NCBI GenBank assembly: GCA_902491895.1
Contig: CABUJH010000001.1
Coordinates: forward strand, 28,429 to 92,428
Source of the DNA: an uncultured Collinsella sp.
GTDB lineage: Bacteria > Actinomycetota > Coriobacteriia > Coriobacteriales > Coriobacteriaceae
DNA length: 64,000 nt
Direction of reading: 5' to 3'
The translations under genes and the position numbers were made by a program. Numbering within the stretch: the first letter of the stretch is position 1; each line of letters starts with the position of its first letter. Shown here piece after piece: positions 1 through 8,393 of this stretch. Below the pieces are notes generated by a model. The model was given only the letters and a program-made list of their open reading frames with translations, did not search any database and was not told where the DNA came from.

Positions 1-792
1 CAGCGCAGCACGGGCCTCCTCAACCGTAATGTCGCGCTCAAACTCGAGCGTAATACTCTCGGAGTGCGAGCGTAGCACAGGTACGCGCACGCAAGTGCAG
101 TTCACGCGCAGCTCGGGCAGGTGCATGATCTTGCGGCCCTCGTTTTGCAGCTTCATCTCCTCAGAGGTAAAGCCCTCCTCCTTGACGCCGCCAATCTGCG
201 GAATCAGGTTGCTCGCCAGCTGGGCGGCAAATGCGCGCGGCTCGGGAATCTCCTCGCCACGGCCCAGGGCGGCAAGCTGTGCTTCGAGCTCGGCCATTCC
301 GGGAGCGCCGGCACCCGAAGCCGCCTGATACGTCGAGACGATCATGCGCTTCACGCCAGCGAGCTGATGCAGCGGCCACGTGGGGACCAGGCCGATAATG
401 GTCGCGCAGTTGGGGTTGGCGATAAGGCCGTGATGCCACTTGATGTCGTCGGCATTGATCTCGGGCACGACCAGCGGCACCTCGGGATCCATGCGGAAGG
501 CATGGCTGTTGTCGACCACAACGGCACCGCGCTTGACGGCCTCGGGCAGTAGCTCCTTCGCGATATCGTCGCCGGCGGCGCCAAGTACGATGTCACAGCC
601 CTCAAAGGCCTCGGGGCAAGCCTCTTCGATCACGATCTGCTCGCCGCGGAACTCGACGGTTTTGCCCGCAGAACGAGCGCTCGCCAGCAGCTTGAGCTTG
701 CCAACCGGAAACTCCTGCTCGTTTAAGCACTCGAGCATCTGGGTGCCCACGGCTCCCGTCGCGCCCAAAATAGCAACCGTGTACTGTTTCAT
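1..792 (-). CDS. asd: Aspartate-semialdehyde dehydrogenase, partial (3' end outside window)
   Basis: Reads from an ATG at 792 down to the window edge; 264 codons are visible out of about 340-360 usual for the family, so the C-terminus is missing only because the window ends. The N-terminus (MKQYTVAILGATGAVG) is a Rossmann NADP-binding GxxGxxG loop, and NPNCATIIGL carries the catalytic cysteine. The enzyme reduces aspartyl-phosphate to aspartate semialdehyde, the branch point to lysine, threonine and methionine. An AGGGGGAAGC ribosome site precedes the start. It lies downstream of lysC on the same strand, separated by a hairpin, so it may have its own promoter. Confidence 0.95.
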   Translation of the reverse strand, partial: MKQYTVAILGATGAVGTQMLECLNEQEFPVGKLKLLASARSAGKTVEFRGEQIVIEEACPEAFEGCDIVLGAAGDDIAKELLPEAVKRGAVVVDNSHAFRMDPEVPLVVPEINADDIKWHHGLIANPNCATIIGLVPTWPLHQLAGVKRMIVSTYQAASGAGAPGMAELEAQLAALGRGEEIPEPRAFAAQLASNLIPQIGGVKEEGFTSEEMKLQNEGRKIMHLPELRVNCTCVRVPVLRSHSESITLEFERDITVEEARAAL

Positions 793-866
793 GCTTCCCC
801 CTTTAAAGGTTATGGCTTTTGCCCGCACGCCGAGCAGGCCGATTGTTGTTGCCAGTGTATACAAGA

Positions 867-893
867 ACGGGGCGGACACGAAACCCGCCCCGT
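867..893 (-). terminator. Hairpin between lysC and asd
   Basis: Nine-bp GC-rich arms (867-875 and 885-893) with a 9-nt loop, followed on the minus strand by GTTCTTGTATAC. The T-run is weak, so it may attenuate rather than fully stop lysC transcription before asd. Confidence 0.5.
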
Positions 894-966
894 CGAAACG
901 AAACCGAAACGAAACGCCCCGCACTAGATTATTGGCACTTGTCCCAAAAATCCACCGGGATGGCAG

Positions 967-2355
967 CTACTTATGGAGCGCGGCCAGGGCGGGATCGACC
1001 GGCGCGGGAGCCTCCAGATCGGAGACCTTCACAATGCCGTTCTCGTCGGAGAAGGCGCGGTAAATGGTCTGAATCGCCAGATCAAAGTCCTTCTCCTCCA
1101 CACCGATGATGATATTGATCTCGTCGCAGCTCTGCGAAATCATACGCACGCTCACGCCAGCCTGGCCAAGCATGCCAAACAGGTGGCCCGAGATGCCGGC
1201 ACGACCGCGCAGGTTACGGCCGACGGTCGCGATGAGTGCCAGGCCCTCGACAACCTCGATCTCGAGCGGCTCGACCTCCTGCTGAATGTCGCCCACGAGC
1301 GAGTACAGTGAATCGTGCACATCCTGCTCCTGCACCACGGCGCCAAAGCGGTCGACGCCGGTGGGCATATGCTCGACGGAAACGTCATAGCGCTCGAAGA
1401 CCGAAAGCGCGCGGCGCATAAAGCCGACGCGCGGCTTGGTGCGGTCGCGGGCCACGTTGATGGCGACAAAACCGCGCTTGCCGGTCACGCCGGTAATGAT
1501 GGGCTCTGCCTCGCCCTCATCAGCCGTCTCGCTAATGATGGTGCCAGGGTCCTGCGGCGCATTGGTGTTCTTGATGACCAGCGGAATGCCCGCCTCGCGC
1601 ACGGGGAACACGGCCTCCTCGTGCAGGACGCTTGCGCCCATGTACGAAAGCTCGCGCAGCTCCTCGTAGGTAACGCGCGCAATAGGCTGAGCCTCGGGAA
1701 CAATACGCGGATCAGCAGAATAGAAGCCCGAGACGTCGGTCCAGTTCTCGTAAAGGTCGGCGCCCAGGCACTTAGCCAAAATCGAGCCCGAGATATCGCC
1801 GCCGCCACGGTCGAGCAGCTTGATCTGGCCCTCACGCGTCGCGCCGTAGAAACCGGGCATAACAAAGCCGCCCTGCTGACCGTACTCCTGCACCAGCTCG
1901 GAGGTGCGGTTCATGCTGAGCGTACCGTCGTGATGGAACGCCACAACCGTCGCGGCATCCAGGAACGGCAGGCCCAGGTACTCGGCCATCAGGCGAGCGG
2001 TGAAGTACTCGCCGCGACTCACCAGTTCCTCGGTGGAGTAGCCGCCCGAGCGAGCGCGCTCGGCAAAGGCCGCGAACTCCTCGCGGATGGGATAGGTGAG
2101 CCCCAGCTCGTCAGCGATATCAAAATAGCGCTGGCCAATGTCCTCGAGCAGTTCCTCGCACGACACGTGGTACTTAACGTGCGCGTTAACCAGGTAGAGC
2201 AGGTCGGTCACCTTGGTGTCGCCCTTAAAGCGGCGGCCGCAGGCGGAAACCACCACAAAACGGCGGGCAGGGTCGGCGTCGACGATGGCCTTGATCTTTT
2301 TGAAGTGTTCGGCGTCGGCGACCGACGAGCCGCCAAACTTGGCAATCTTAATCAT
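967..2355 (-). CDS. lysC: Aspartate kinase
   Basis: A 462-residue monofunctional aspartokinase that phosphorylates aspartate, the first step to lysine, threonine and methionine. The kinase domain opens with KFGGSSVAD at residues 6-14, the family's ATP-binding signature, and the C-terminal third carries two ACT repeats (LALIATVGRNLRGRAGISGHLF and the following MISQS segment), which normally bind lysine or threonine for feedback inhibition. The length fits the form without a homoserine dehydrogenase fusion. It is divergent from thrC across about 100 bp, so both promoters lie in 2356-2459. No hom gene is seen in the window. Confidence 0.96.
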   Translation of the reverse strand: MIKIAKFGGSSVADAEHFKKIKAIVDADPARRFVVVSACGRRFKGDTKVTDLLYLVNAHVKYHVSCEELLEDIGQRYFDIADELGLTYPIREEFAAFAERARSGGYSTEELVSRGEYFTARLMAEYLGLPFLDAATVVAFHHDGTLSMNRTSELVQEYGQQGGFVMPGFYGATREGQIKLLDRGGGDISGSILAKCLGADLYENWTDVSGFYSADPRIVPEAQPIARVTYEELRELSYMGASVLHEEAVFPVREAGIPLVIKNTNAPQDPGTIISETADEGEAEPIITGVTGKRGFVAINVARDRTKPRVGFMRRALSVFERYDVSVEHMPTGVDRFGAVVQEQDVHDSLYSLVGDIQQEVEPLEIEVVEGLALIATVGRNLRGRAGISGHLFGMLGQAGVSVRMISQSCDEINIIIGVEEKDFDLAIQTIYRAFSDENGIVKVSDLEAPAPVDPALAALHK

Positions 2356-2459
2356 GGGCTGGAGGTTACCTTTCTAAAAAGCCTCTGCGAACCTGTTTTG
2401 CGCGCTCTGATACCATGGTTTCACCGATTGGGACCAAGGTATCCGAGGAGCACTGTTAT

Positions 2460-3977
2460 ATGGGAACTTATCATAGTACACGAGGACGCACTTTATCATG
2501 CTCAAGTAAGGTGGCAATCCGCACCGGCATAGCTCCCGACGGGGGTTTGTTTGTCTCGGACGAGCTTGGCACCCAGCAGGTCGATATCAGCTCGCTTGCC
2601 GATAAATCGTACTTTGAAATCGCTCAAAATGTGTTGGGAATGTTACTGAACGATTACACGGACGAAGAAATTTCGGTCTGCGTGAATGAGGCTTACCGCG
2701 GCACGTTCGCGAGCGAAGAGGTCACACCACTCGTCAAACTTAACGCAGCACCGGGCGCTGACGCCCCTCAGACCTATGTGATGGAGCTCTTTGGCGGCCC
2801 CACGAGCGCCTTTAAGGACGTCGCCCTGCAGATGCTCCCCCGTCTGATGGCCCGCACTTCCGCCAAGGACGGTGGCGCCGAGCGCATCATGATCGTCACC
2901 GCTACATCGGGCGACACGGGCAAGGCGGCACTCGCCGGCTTTGCCGACGCCCCGGGCACGGGCATCACCGTCTTTTATCCCGAGGGCAAGGTCAGCCGCG
3001 TGCAGAATCTGCAGATGTCCACGCAGGAGGGCGATAACGTCGCCGTCTGCGGCATCCGCGGTAACTTCGACGATGCCCAGAGTGCCGTCAAGCGCATCTT
3101 TGCCGATAAGGAGCTTGCCGAGCGTCTGGAGGCCGCCGGCACGGTGCTTTCGAGCGCCAACTCCATCAACGTCGGCCGCCTGGTGCCGCAGGTCGTCTAC
3201 TACTTTGCCGCCTATGCGCAGCTGCTGCGCGCCGGCGCCATCGAGGCCGGCGACGCCGTGGAGTTCTGCGTACCGACCGGCAACTTTGGCGATATCCTGG
3301 CCGGCTACTATGCCAAGCGCATGGGTCTGCCCGTCGCCAAGCTCATCGTCGCGAGCGACAAGAACAACGTGCTTGCCGACTTCCTGACCACCGGCGTCTA
3401 CGACCGCAACCGTCCGTTCTTCACGACCATCTCGCCGTCGATGGACATCCTTATTAGCTCCAACTTGGAGCGCATGCTCTACTTCCTGTCCGATGGCGAC
3501 TGCGAGCTCGTTGCCGGCCTTATGGAGCAGCTGGCGCAGACTGGTCGCTACGAAGTTCCCGCCGACCTGCTGGCAAAGATTCAGAGCGTCTTTGGCTGCG
3601 GTTGGGCCAGCGAGGACGAGGTCCGCGCTGCCATCAAGAGCTGCTGGGACGCAAATGGCTACGTGATCGACCCGCACACCGCTTGCGGCTATCACGTCTT
3701 TGAAAAGGTCGCTCCCGCCGAGGGCGCCAAGGCCCGCGTGCTGCTTTCGACCGCCAGCCCCTACAAGTTTCCGCGCGCCTGCTGCGACGCCCTGGGGCTC
3801 GACGTTCCCGAGGACGACTTTGAGGCCATGCGCGTGCTCGAGCAGGCCACCAACACGGTCGCCCCGACCCAGCTCGCCGAACTCGAATCCAAGCCCGTCC
3901 GCTTCGAAGACGTCTGCGACGTCGACGAGATGGCCGGCTACGTCGAGTCCGCAGCAAAACGAATGAGCACCAACTAG
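2460..3977 (+). CDS. thrC: Threonine synthase
   Basis: Converts O-phosphohomoserine to threonine with PLP. I place the start at ATG 2460 (505 aa, MGTYHSTRGRTLSC) because GAGGAG lies 9 nt upstream and the N-terminus then matches the long threonine synthase form; an in-frame ATG at 2415 would add 15 unlikely residues. The PLP lysine is K119 in GGPTSAFKDVALQ, and TSGDTGKAAL is the phosphate-binding loop. It stands divergent from lysC and is followed by a strong terminator, so thrB probably has a separate promoter. Confidence 0.96.
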   Translation: MGTYHSTRGRTLSCSSKVAIRTGIAPDGGLFVSDELGTQQVDISSLADKSYFEIAQNVLGMLLNDYTDEEISVCVNEAYRGTFASEEVTPLVKLNAAPGADAPQTYVMELFGGPTSAFKDVALQMLPRLMARTSAKDGGAERIMIVTATSGDTGKAALAGFADAPGTGITVFYPEGKVSRVQNLQMSTQEGDNVAVCGIRGNFDDAQSAVKRIFADKELAERLEAAGTVLSSANSINVGRLVPQVVYYFAAYAQLLRAGAIEAGDAVEFCVPTGNFGDILAGYYAKRMGLPVAKLIVASDKNNVLADFLTTGVYDRNRPFFTTISPSMDILISSNLERMLYFLSDGDCELVAGLMEQLAQTGRYEVPADLLAKIQSVFGCGWASEDEVRAAIKSCWDANGYVIDPHTACGYHVFEKVAPAEGAKARVLLSTASPYKFPRACCDALGLDVPEDDFEAMRVLEQATNTVAPTQLAELESKPVRFEDVCDVDEMAGYVESAAKRMSTN

Positions 3978-3989
3978 ATCCCTTATTAA

Positions 3990-4020
3990 GCGCCGGCGAA
4001 AGCCGGCGCACCTTCTTTTT
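3990..4020 (+). terminator. Rho-independent terminator after thrC
   Basis: Arms GCGCCGGC (3990-3997) and GCCGGCGC (4002-4009) with a GAAA tetraloop, then TTCTTTTTATTT. Starts 13 nt after the thrC stop. Confidence 0.9.
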
Positions 4021-4052
4021 ATTTAGCTTTTGGGATGATGACGAGCAAGCGA

Positions 4053-4164
4053 GCGGGTCTGGCCGTTTAGTTCGTCGCGAGTTCCGCACGAGCCGGAAAG
4101 CACTTAATGTGCTTTCCGAGCGAGCCAGGACTGCCCGAGCAGCGAACTAAACGGCCAGACCCGC
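4053..4164 (+). repeat. Nested palindrome upstream of thrB (family A-like variant)
   Basis: Perfect 22-bp outer arms at 4053-4074 and 4143-4164 enclose an inner hairpin, GGAAAGCAC (4095-4103) pairing with GTGCTTTCC (4109-4117). The interior holds CCGCA on one side and CCAGGAC on the other, loosely resembling the CCGCAG and CGAGGAC boxes of family A. The right arm ends 3 nt before the thrB ribosome site AGGAGG, so a folded arm would sit directly against it. Confidence 0.7.
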
Positions 4165-4178
4165 CCAGGAGGACCCAC

Positions 4179-5060
4179 ATGATCAAAATCACCGTCCCAG
4201 CAACCAGCGCCAACCTAGGCATCGGCTACGACACCCTCGGCATGGCCGTCAGCCTCTACTCGCACTTCACCTTCGAGCGCGCCGACAAACTCACCATCAC
4301 CGGATGCCCCGAAGAGTTCCAAAACGAGAACAACCTGGTCTACGTCAGCTTTGTCGATGCGCTTGCCGCATGGGGCGAGCCGGCTTTTCCCGTTGCCATC
4401 GACATTCAAACCGACGTGCCCGTCGCTCGCGGCCTAGGTTCCAGCTCCACTTGCGTCGTCGCCGGCATCATGGCAGCCGCCGCGCTGACGGGCCATACCG
4501 TCGACCGCGCCGAGCTCGTCCGCATTGCCACCGAGGTCGAGGGGCATCCCGATAACGTCGCCCCCGCTATCCTGGGCGGCGCCGTCTGCTCCTTTACGCC
4601 GACCGATTCGCTCCCCCAGTGCCTGCGCTACGAGGTGAGCGATCGCCTGCGTTTTATTACCGTGATTCCGCCCTACGAGGTACACACGAGCGAAGCACGC
4701 AAGGTCGTGCCGCAGGAGATTCCGCTCTCCACCGCCGTGTGGCAGATGGGCCGCATCGCCGGTATGACGCGCGGCTTGGAGACTGGTGACCTCGATCTGA
4801 TTGCCGCCGCCAATGACGACCGCATTCAGGAACCCTATCGTCGCCGTCTGATTCCCGACTACAACGCCGTGCGCGACACCTGCCTTAACGGCGGCGCCAA
4901 GACCATCTGGATCAGCGGTTCGGGCTCGACCCTTATGGCTGTGACCGACGACACCATCGTGGCAAAATTCCTGCAGGTCAAGCTGCGCGAGCAGTTCCCC
5001 AAGTGCGACACGCATATCCTCACGTGCGACACCGAGGGCGCTCAAATCGAGTACCTGTAG
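4179..5060 (+). CDS. thrB: Homoserine kinase
   Basis: A 293-residue GHMP-family kinase that makes O-phosphohomoserine for ThrC. The start is ATG 4179 with AGGAGG at 4168-4173; the upstream in-frame ATG at 4107 lies inside the palindrome and is rejected. VPATSANLGIGYDTLG is the family N-terminus, PVARGLGSSSTCVVAG is the GHMP ATP-binding loop, and SGSGSTLMAV is the C-terminal motif. thrC and thrB are in the usual order but are separated by a terminator and a 112-bp palindrome rather than being translationally coupled. Confidence 0.96.
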   Translation: MIKITVPATSANLGIGYDTLGMAVSLYSHFTFERADKLTITGCPEEFQNENNLVYVSFVDALAAWGEPAFPVAIDIQTDVPVARGLGSSSTCVVAGIMAAAALTGHTVDRAELVRIATEVEGHPDNVAPAILGGAVCSFTPTDSLPQCLRYEVSDRLRFITVIPPYEVHTSEARKVVPQEIPLSTAVWQMGRIAGMTRGLETGDLDLIAAANDDRIQEPYRRRLIPDYNAVRDTCLNGGAKTIWISGSGSTLMAVTDDTIVAKFLQVKLREQFPKCDTHILTCDTEGAQIEYL

Positions 5061-5083
5061 CGCCCTGCCTCATTGCTCCCACC

Positions 5084-5200
5084 GGTCCCCTTGGGGCTTC
5101 CCCTGAAAACGTCCTCGATCATGAATTGCCCCGTCGTCCGCTTCGCGCGACGGGGCAATTCGATCTGCGGATTGTTTTCAGGGGAAGCCCCAAGGGGACC
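5084..5200. repeat. Family A nested-palindrome element, copy A1
   Basis: Perfect 27-bp outer arms at 5084-5110 and 5174-5200, and an inner stem of 13-14 bp at 5123-5136 and 5148-5161. Read on the minus strand the fixed boxes are CCGCAG (5170-5165) and CATGATCGAGGACG (5123-5110). Begins 24 nt after the thrB stop. Spacing between arm, boxes and inner stem matches copies at 16303 and 32366 exactly, although the stem sequences differ. Confidence 0.85.
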
Positions 5201-5455
5201 TGCACAGCCTCGCCAGGATAATCGCATTTGCTGATTTAATATTGCGCTCCTTCGGAGCTGCGGATAAGCGGTCCTCGTGCTGCGGAATATTTTTAAGGGG
5301 ATGCCCCTGGGTGGCCCTATGGCAACGTGGCTAGCGATGTCTACAGGGACCCACGCTTTGAAGGGGCGCTGGGCCGATAGTTTGGCTTTTTATTGATAGG
5401 GGCTCTTGCTAGGCTGGAGCACTTCCTAGAGGCGGGCATCGGCTGCGTGCTTGGT
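5201..5455. other. Intergenic region with no recognised gene
   Basis: 255 bp between element A1 and the Xre-type gene. I see only a small GCTCC-TTC-GGAGC hairpin near 5247. No convincing ORF or RNA gene. Confidence 0.5.
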
Positions 5456-6154
5456 TTACGCTGCGCTGGTTTCTTTGTATTCGAAGACTGGTTCTAGGAG
5501 GTCTTCGATGTTGCAGTGGAGGGCTTTTGCTATAGCTCTTACGATTGTTACCGAGGCTTCGTTGATGTTTCGCTGGCGCTGTTCGTACATTTGGATTGAG
5601 CGGAGTGATACGCCCGATTCGTATGCCAGGTCTTGTTGGGTTTTCTTAAGTCTCTTTCTTGCTAGTGCTAGCTTGGTTTGACGAGATGTTTTCTTCGCCA
5701 TATCGCAAACAAGACTCGCCACACGTTCCTCTGAGGCTTCATGCCAGGGGTAGTACAGGTTGCGCAGTGCGTCAAACGGAACGACATGCAGCAGATCTTC
5801 GAAAGACTCTCCTAGGCGCCACTGCAGGTATGCCAGCATCCAGCCCGTCCAATATTCCGGCGTCTTCTCAAATCGATAGGTGCGGTCCGGTATAGGCCTG
5901 TTTTGATAGCCCGACCTTTCGGCGATAAGCGCGAACAGCTCAACGCCCGATTTTCCCGATACTACCCATGCGTTGCCGCGTTCGAACTCGCGAGCTACGC
6001 CGCTCAGGCAAAAGAGTTCAGCAACTTCCGATCCTTCTGCTCCATAATCGTTAACGGCATAGTCAAAGCAGTCACCGAGATTGTTCATTGCATCCTCGAG
6101 GTAGTAGACGGGGTATGTCCTACTCGGCCCACGATCCGTTAACTCTTGGATCAT
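5456..6154 (-). CDS. Xre-type HTH protein, probable antitoxin partner of the DUF3990-like gene
   Basis: 232 residues in two parts. Residues about 150-220 form an Xre/cro helix-turn-helix (LALARKRLKKTQQDLAYESGVSLRSIQMYEQ). Residues 1-140 have no assigned function; the segment CFDYAVNDYGAEGSEVAELF resembles the short DUF3791-type proteins often paired with DUF3990, but this is a by-eye judgement. It overlaps the upstream gene by 35 nt and shares its transcript from the operator at 6820-6866. The inferred role is to neutralise the upstream ADP-ribosyltransferase-like protein and repress the operon. Toxin and antitoxin roles are unproven. Confidence 0.6.
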   Translation of the reverse strand: MIQELTDRGPSRTYPVYYLEDAMNNLGDCFDYAVNDYGAEGSEVAELFCLSGVAREFERGNAWVVSGKSGVELFALIAERSGYQNRPIPDRTYRFEKTPEYWTGWMLAYLQWRLGESFEDLLHVVPFDALRNLYYPWHEASEERVASLVCDMAKKTSRQTKLALARKRLKKTQQDLAYESGVSLRSIQMYEQRQRNINEASVTIVRAIAKALHCNIEDLLEPVFEYKETSAA

Positions 6155-6803
6155 TTAAATCAACCCTCCCTGACATCAAATCCCTAATGTCGACACCCTC
6201 GGTGTCAAATCCGTTTACCGTATCCAGGTACTTACGTCGAGCGTTCTGTTCTCGCTCAAATCGTTTGGGATAAAACTCAGCTCCCGAGGCCTGCTTCCAA
6301 TCGCGGAACCTGATCGCCGAGAACGCGCGCTCACTCATAAGCGCATATTGAATGCCCAAATCCCCCAAAAACATAATGCGCTGCAATTGCCTGAGCGAAA
6401 TCATGCCGTTGACAAACTGTCTTGCAAACGAGAAATAGGAATCGTCAGCACGATAGCCTCGAATAACGTCATAAGGAGAAACATCAATTAAGCAGTTGTC
6501 AAGTAGATAGCGAAGCCCCTCGCGTGCTACTGGCGTTGAAACATTGAATTCTCTGTTATTCGCCAGAATTGCAAGCCAGTTGAGAATCGAGAACTCACCT
6601 GATTCCAAATCCAAAATCGCAAGGCCATCTAAATCAAGCTCATAGCGATTGGCAATGCCATCAGACTCGGTCCGGCATGCCCACTCCATTGCCATTTCCT
6701 CATGCGGTGTGCAATAAAACCCGCGCCCATAGTCATTGAATTGCCTGCATTTATCCAACGATGGATGATCGACAACAACGTCCGACCCGTGCCAAAGCTC
6801 CAT
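6120..6803 (-). CDS. DUF3990-type ADP-ribosyltransferase-fold protein, probable toxin
   Basis: 227 residues. The N-terminus LWHGSDVVVDHP followed by YGRGFYCTPHEEMAMEWAC matches the DUF3990 pattern (HGS, then GxGFYxT, then an AxxWA helix), a family of the ADP-ribosyltransferase superfamily commonly found in toxin-antitoxin pairs. The C-terminal third is not recognised. AGGAGG lies 5 nt before the ATG. Base composition is lower in GC than the neighbouring housekeeping genes, which suggests acquisition. It is the first gene of a two-gene operon with the Xre protein. Target and activity cannot be told from sequence. Confidence 0.65.
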   Translation of the reverse strand: MELWHGSDVVVDHPSLDKCRQFNDYGRGFYCTPHEEMAMEWACRTESDGIANRYELDLDGLAILDLESGEFSILNWLAILANNREFNVSTPVAREGLRYLLDNCLIDVSPYDVIRGYRADDSYFSFARQFVNGMISLRQLQRIMFLGDLGIQYALMSERAFSAIRFRDWKQASGAEFYPKRFEREQNARRKYLDTVNGFDTEGVDIRDLMSGRVDLNDPRVNGSWAE

Positions 6804-6819
6804 ATCGACCTCCTAAAAA

Positions 6820-6866
6820 ATATCACCTCAGTGATAGTTTACCAATAACTATCACTGAGGTGATAT
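6820..6866 (-). promoter_or_regulatory. Doubled palindromic operator of the DUF3990/Xre pair
   Basis: Arms ATATCACCTCAGTGATAGTT (6820-6839) and its exact complement (6847-6866) are separated by 7 bp. Each arm is itself a palindrome, TATCAC-N4-GTGATA (6821-6836 and 6850-6865), giving two 16-bp dimer sites 17 bp upstream of the first start codon. This is typical of autoregulated Xre systems. Confidence 0.85.
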
Positions 6867-6897
6867 AGATAAGAGCTTTTGAGGGGTTGCAGCCCGA

Positions 6898-7488
6898 TTA
6901 GAGGCAGGCCTCGGCGATGCGGCGCTTGAGTTCGTCGATGCCGGTGCCGGTCTGGGAGCTTGTGATGATCACGTTCTCGGCCGGGACGTTGAGCTGCTTT
7001 TTGATGGCTGCTGCCTGACGGGCCTGTTGGGTGCGGCTGAGCTTGTCGGCTTTGGTGAGGCAAACGATAAAGTTGAACTCATTGCCCTGCAGGTAGTCGA
7101 TCATGTCATGGTCGAGCTTGCTGGGGTCGTGACGAATGTCAACCAGCGAAACAACCAGGTTAAAGCTGCGCTCGGAGTCAAAAAAGTCGCCAATAAGCTC
7201 GGCCCAGCGATCGCGCTCAGCTTTGGAGCGACGGGCGAAACCGTAACCCGGCAGGTCGACAAAGTGCACGTCATCGGCCTCAAAGAAGTTGATGTTGCTC
7301 GTCTTGCCCGGCGTACTCGAAACCTTGACCAGGTTCTTGCGGCCGAAGAGCTTGTTCATGATGGACGACTTGCCCACATTGGAGCGGCCCACAAAGCTCA
7401 CCTCGGGGCAGGTGGACTCGGGAATCTGCGAAACCTTGCCGTAGCTGGCAACAAACTTGGCAAGCTGATAGTTAATGGAATCGGCCAT
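6898..7488 (-). CDS. engB: Ribosome biogenesis GTPase YsxC/EngB
   Basis: 196-residue TrmE-Era-EngA-YihA-Septin-like GTPase required for large ribosomal subunit assembly. G1 is GRSNVGKSS at residues 34-42, the switch region has STPGKT, G3 is DLPGYG and G4 is TKAD. I start at ATG 7488, 6 nt after AAGGAG; the in-frame GTG at 7494 touches the ribosome site. Lies 39 bp downstream of mtnN on the same strand and likely shares its transcript. Confidence 0.95.
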   Translation of the reverse strand: MADSINYQLAKFVASYGKVSQIPESTCPEVSFVGRSNVGKSSIMNKLFGRKNLVKVSSTPGKTSNINFFEADDVHFVDLPGYGFARRSKAERDRWAELIGDFFDSERSFNLVVSLVDIRHDPSKLDHDMIDYLQGNEFNFIVCLTKADKLSRTQQARQAAAIKKQLNVPAENVIITSSQTGTGIDELKRRIAEACL

Positions 7489-7527
7489 GGACACTCCTTG
7501 GTCGTAGGTTTTTACAAAACGGGCGTG

Positions 7528-8268
7528 CTATTGCGCGGCGGCGATACGACGAACGATGTCAAGCGTGATGCCGCTCGCGGTGCGAGCGTACTCATCCAGA
7601 TCGAACTCGCGCTCGCAAAACGCGTCATATGCCTCGTCACAATTATCGCTGATAGCGCGCAGCACCAGGCAATCGACACCATTCTTGGCCGCGATGTGCG
7701 CGATTGCCGCGCCCTCCATCTCGACGCAATCGGCATGCGTGGCCTCAATCGCAGCGTTACGCATGGCGTCACCCGTAACAAAGCGGTCACCCGTGGCGAT
7801 AGTGCCACACAGGAACTGCTTGGGGTCCTTCTCCGCAGAATTCTCATCCGCCGAGGCATCCACAAATCCATGCTCGGCAAGCACGGCGGCGGCAACATCA
7901 GCCAACGCCGGCGTCGAGACAAACTCCTCGAGTCCCGGCGCCGACTCGGCGATGAGCGCCGTATCAGTATCGAGATAGCGCAGGCACTTGCCTATAACCA
8001 CGTCGTTAATATGGAGCTTAGGGTTTAGGCCACCCGCAATGCCCGAAAACACAACGGCCTGCGGGGCATATTTGCTGATGAGATGCTGCGTTGCCGCCGC
8101 GGTGTTTACGGTTCCCATGCCAGCGGTCGTAGCGACAACGGACAAACTGTCGAGCTCACCGCTGACAACGGTCAAACCCGCCTCTTGCGACACACGAGCG
8201 CCGTTCAGTTCTTCTTTAATCTGCGCGACCTCTTTTTCGAGCGCACCGATGATTGCGATGGTAAGCAT
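7528..8268 (-). CDS. mtnN: 5'-methylthioadenosine/S-adenosylhomocysteine nucleosidase
   Basis: 246 residues, phosphorylase/nucleosidase fold. MLTIAIIGALEKEVAQI is the family N-terminus; VFSGIAGGLNP is the core loop; VEMEGAAIAH provides the ribose-binding glutamates and RAISDN the catalytic aspartate. Splits adenine from MTA and SAH, recycling methyl-group by-products. An insertion of about ten residues (ASADENSAEKDPK) sits ahead of the GTIATGD strand. Start set at ATG 8268 with GGGGGA upstream; an in-frame TTG lies at 8280. Confidence 0.94.
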   Translation of the reverse strand: MLTIAIIGALEKEVAQIKEELNGARVSQEAGLTVVSGELDSLSVVATTAGMGTVNTAAATQHLISKYAPQAVVFSGIAGGLNPKLHINDVVIGKCLRYLDTDTALIAESAPGLEEFVSTPALADVAAAVLAEHGFVDASADENSAEKDPKQFLCGTIATGDRFVTGDAMRNAAIEATHADCVEMEGAAIAHIAAKNGVDCLVLRAISDNCDEAYDAFCEREFDLDEYARTASGITLDIVRRIAAAQ

Positions 8269-8393
8269 ACCATCCCCCAAACCTGTGAAAACTGCTTATC
8301 CACGGTATGGTACCAGCATTTTGACTCAACCGTGTCAGCACCAAGCCGTTAGGCCAGTACAGCTCGGGTATCATAAAGGGGCAAAATGGCTTG

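Noticed and set aside
2415..2459. Upstream ATG as thrC start
   Set aside because: No ribosome site, and the extra 15 residues match nothing expected; ATG 2460 has GAGGAG at proper distance.
4107..4178. Upstream ATG as thrB start
   Set aside because: Lies in the palindrome; ATG 4179 has AGGAGG and begins the homoserine-kinase homology.
5042..5227. Short ORFs crossing the palindrome on both strands
   Set aside because: They arise from the symmetry of element A1 (similar peptides appear on both strands) and lack start signals.
5456..6866. Prophage or integrative element around the toxin-like pair
   Set aside because: No integrase, phage structural genes or attachment-site repeats; just two genes and their operator.
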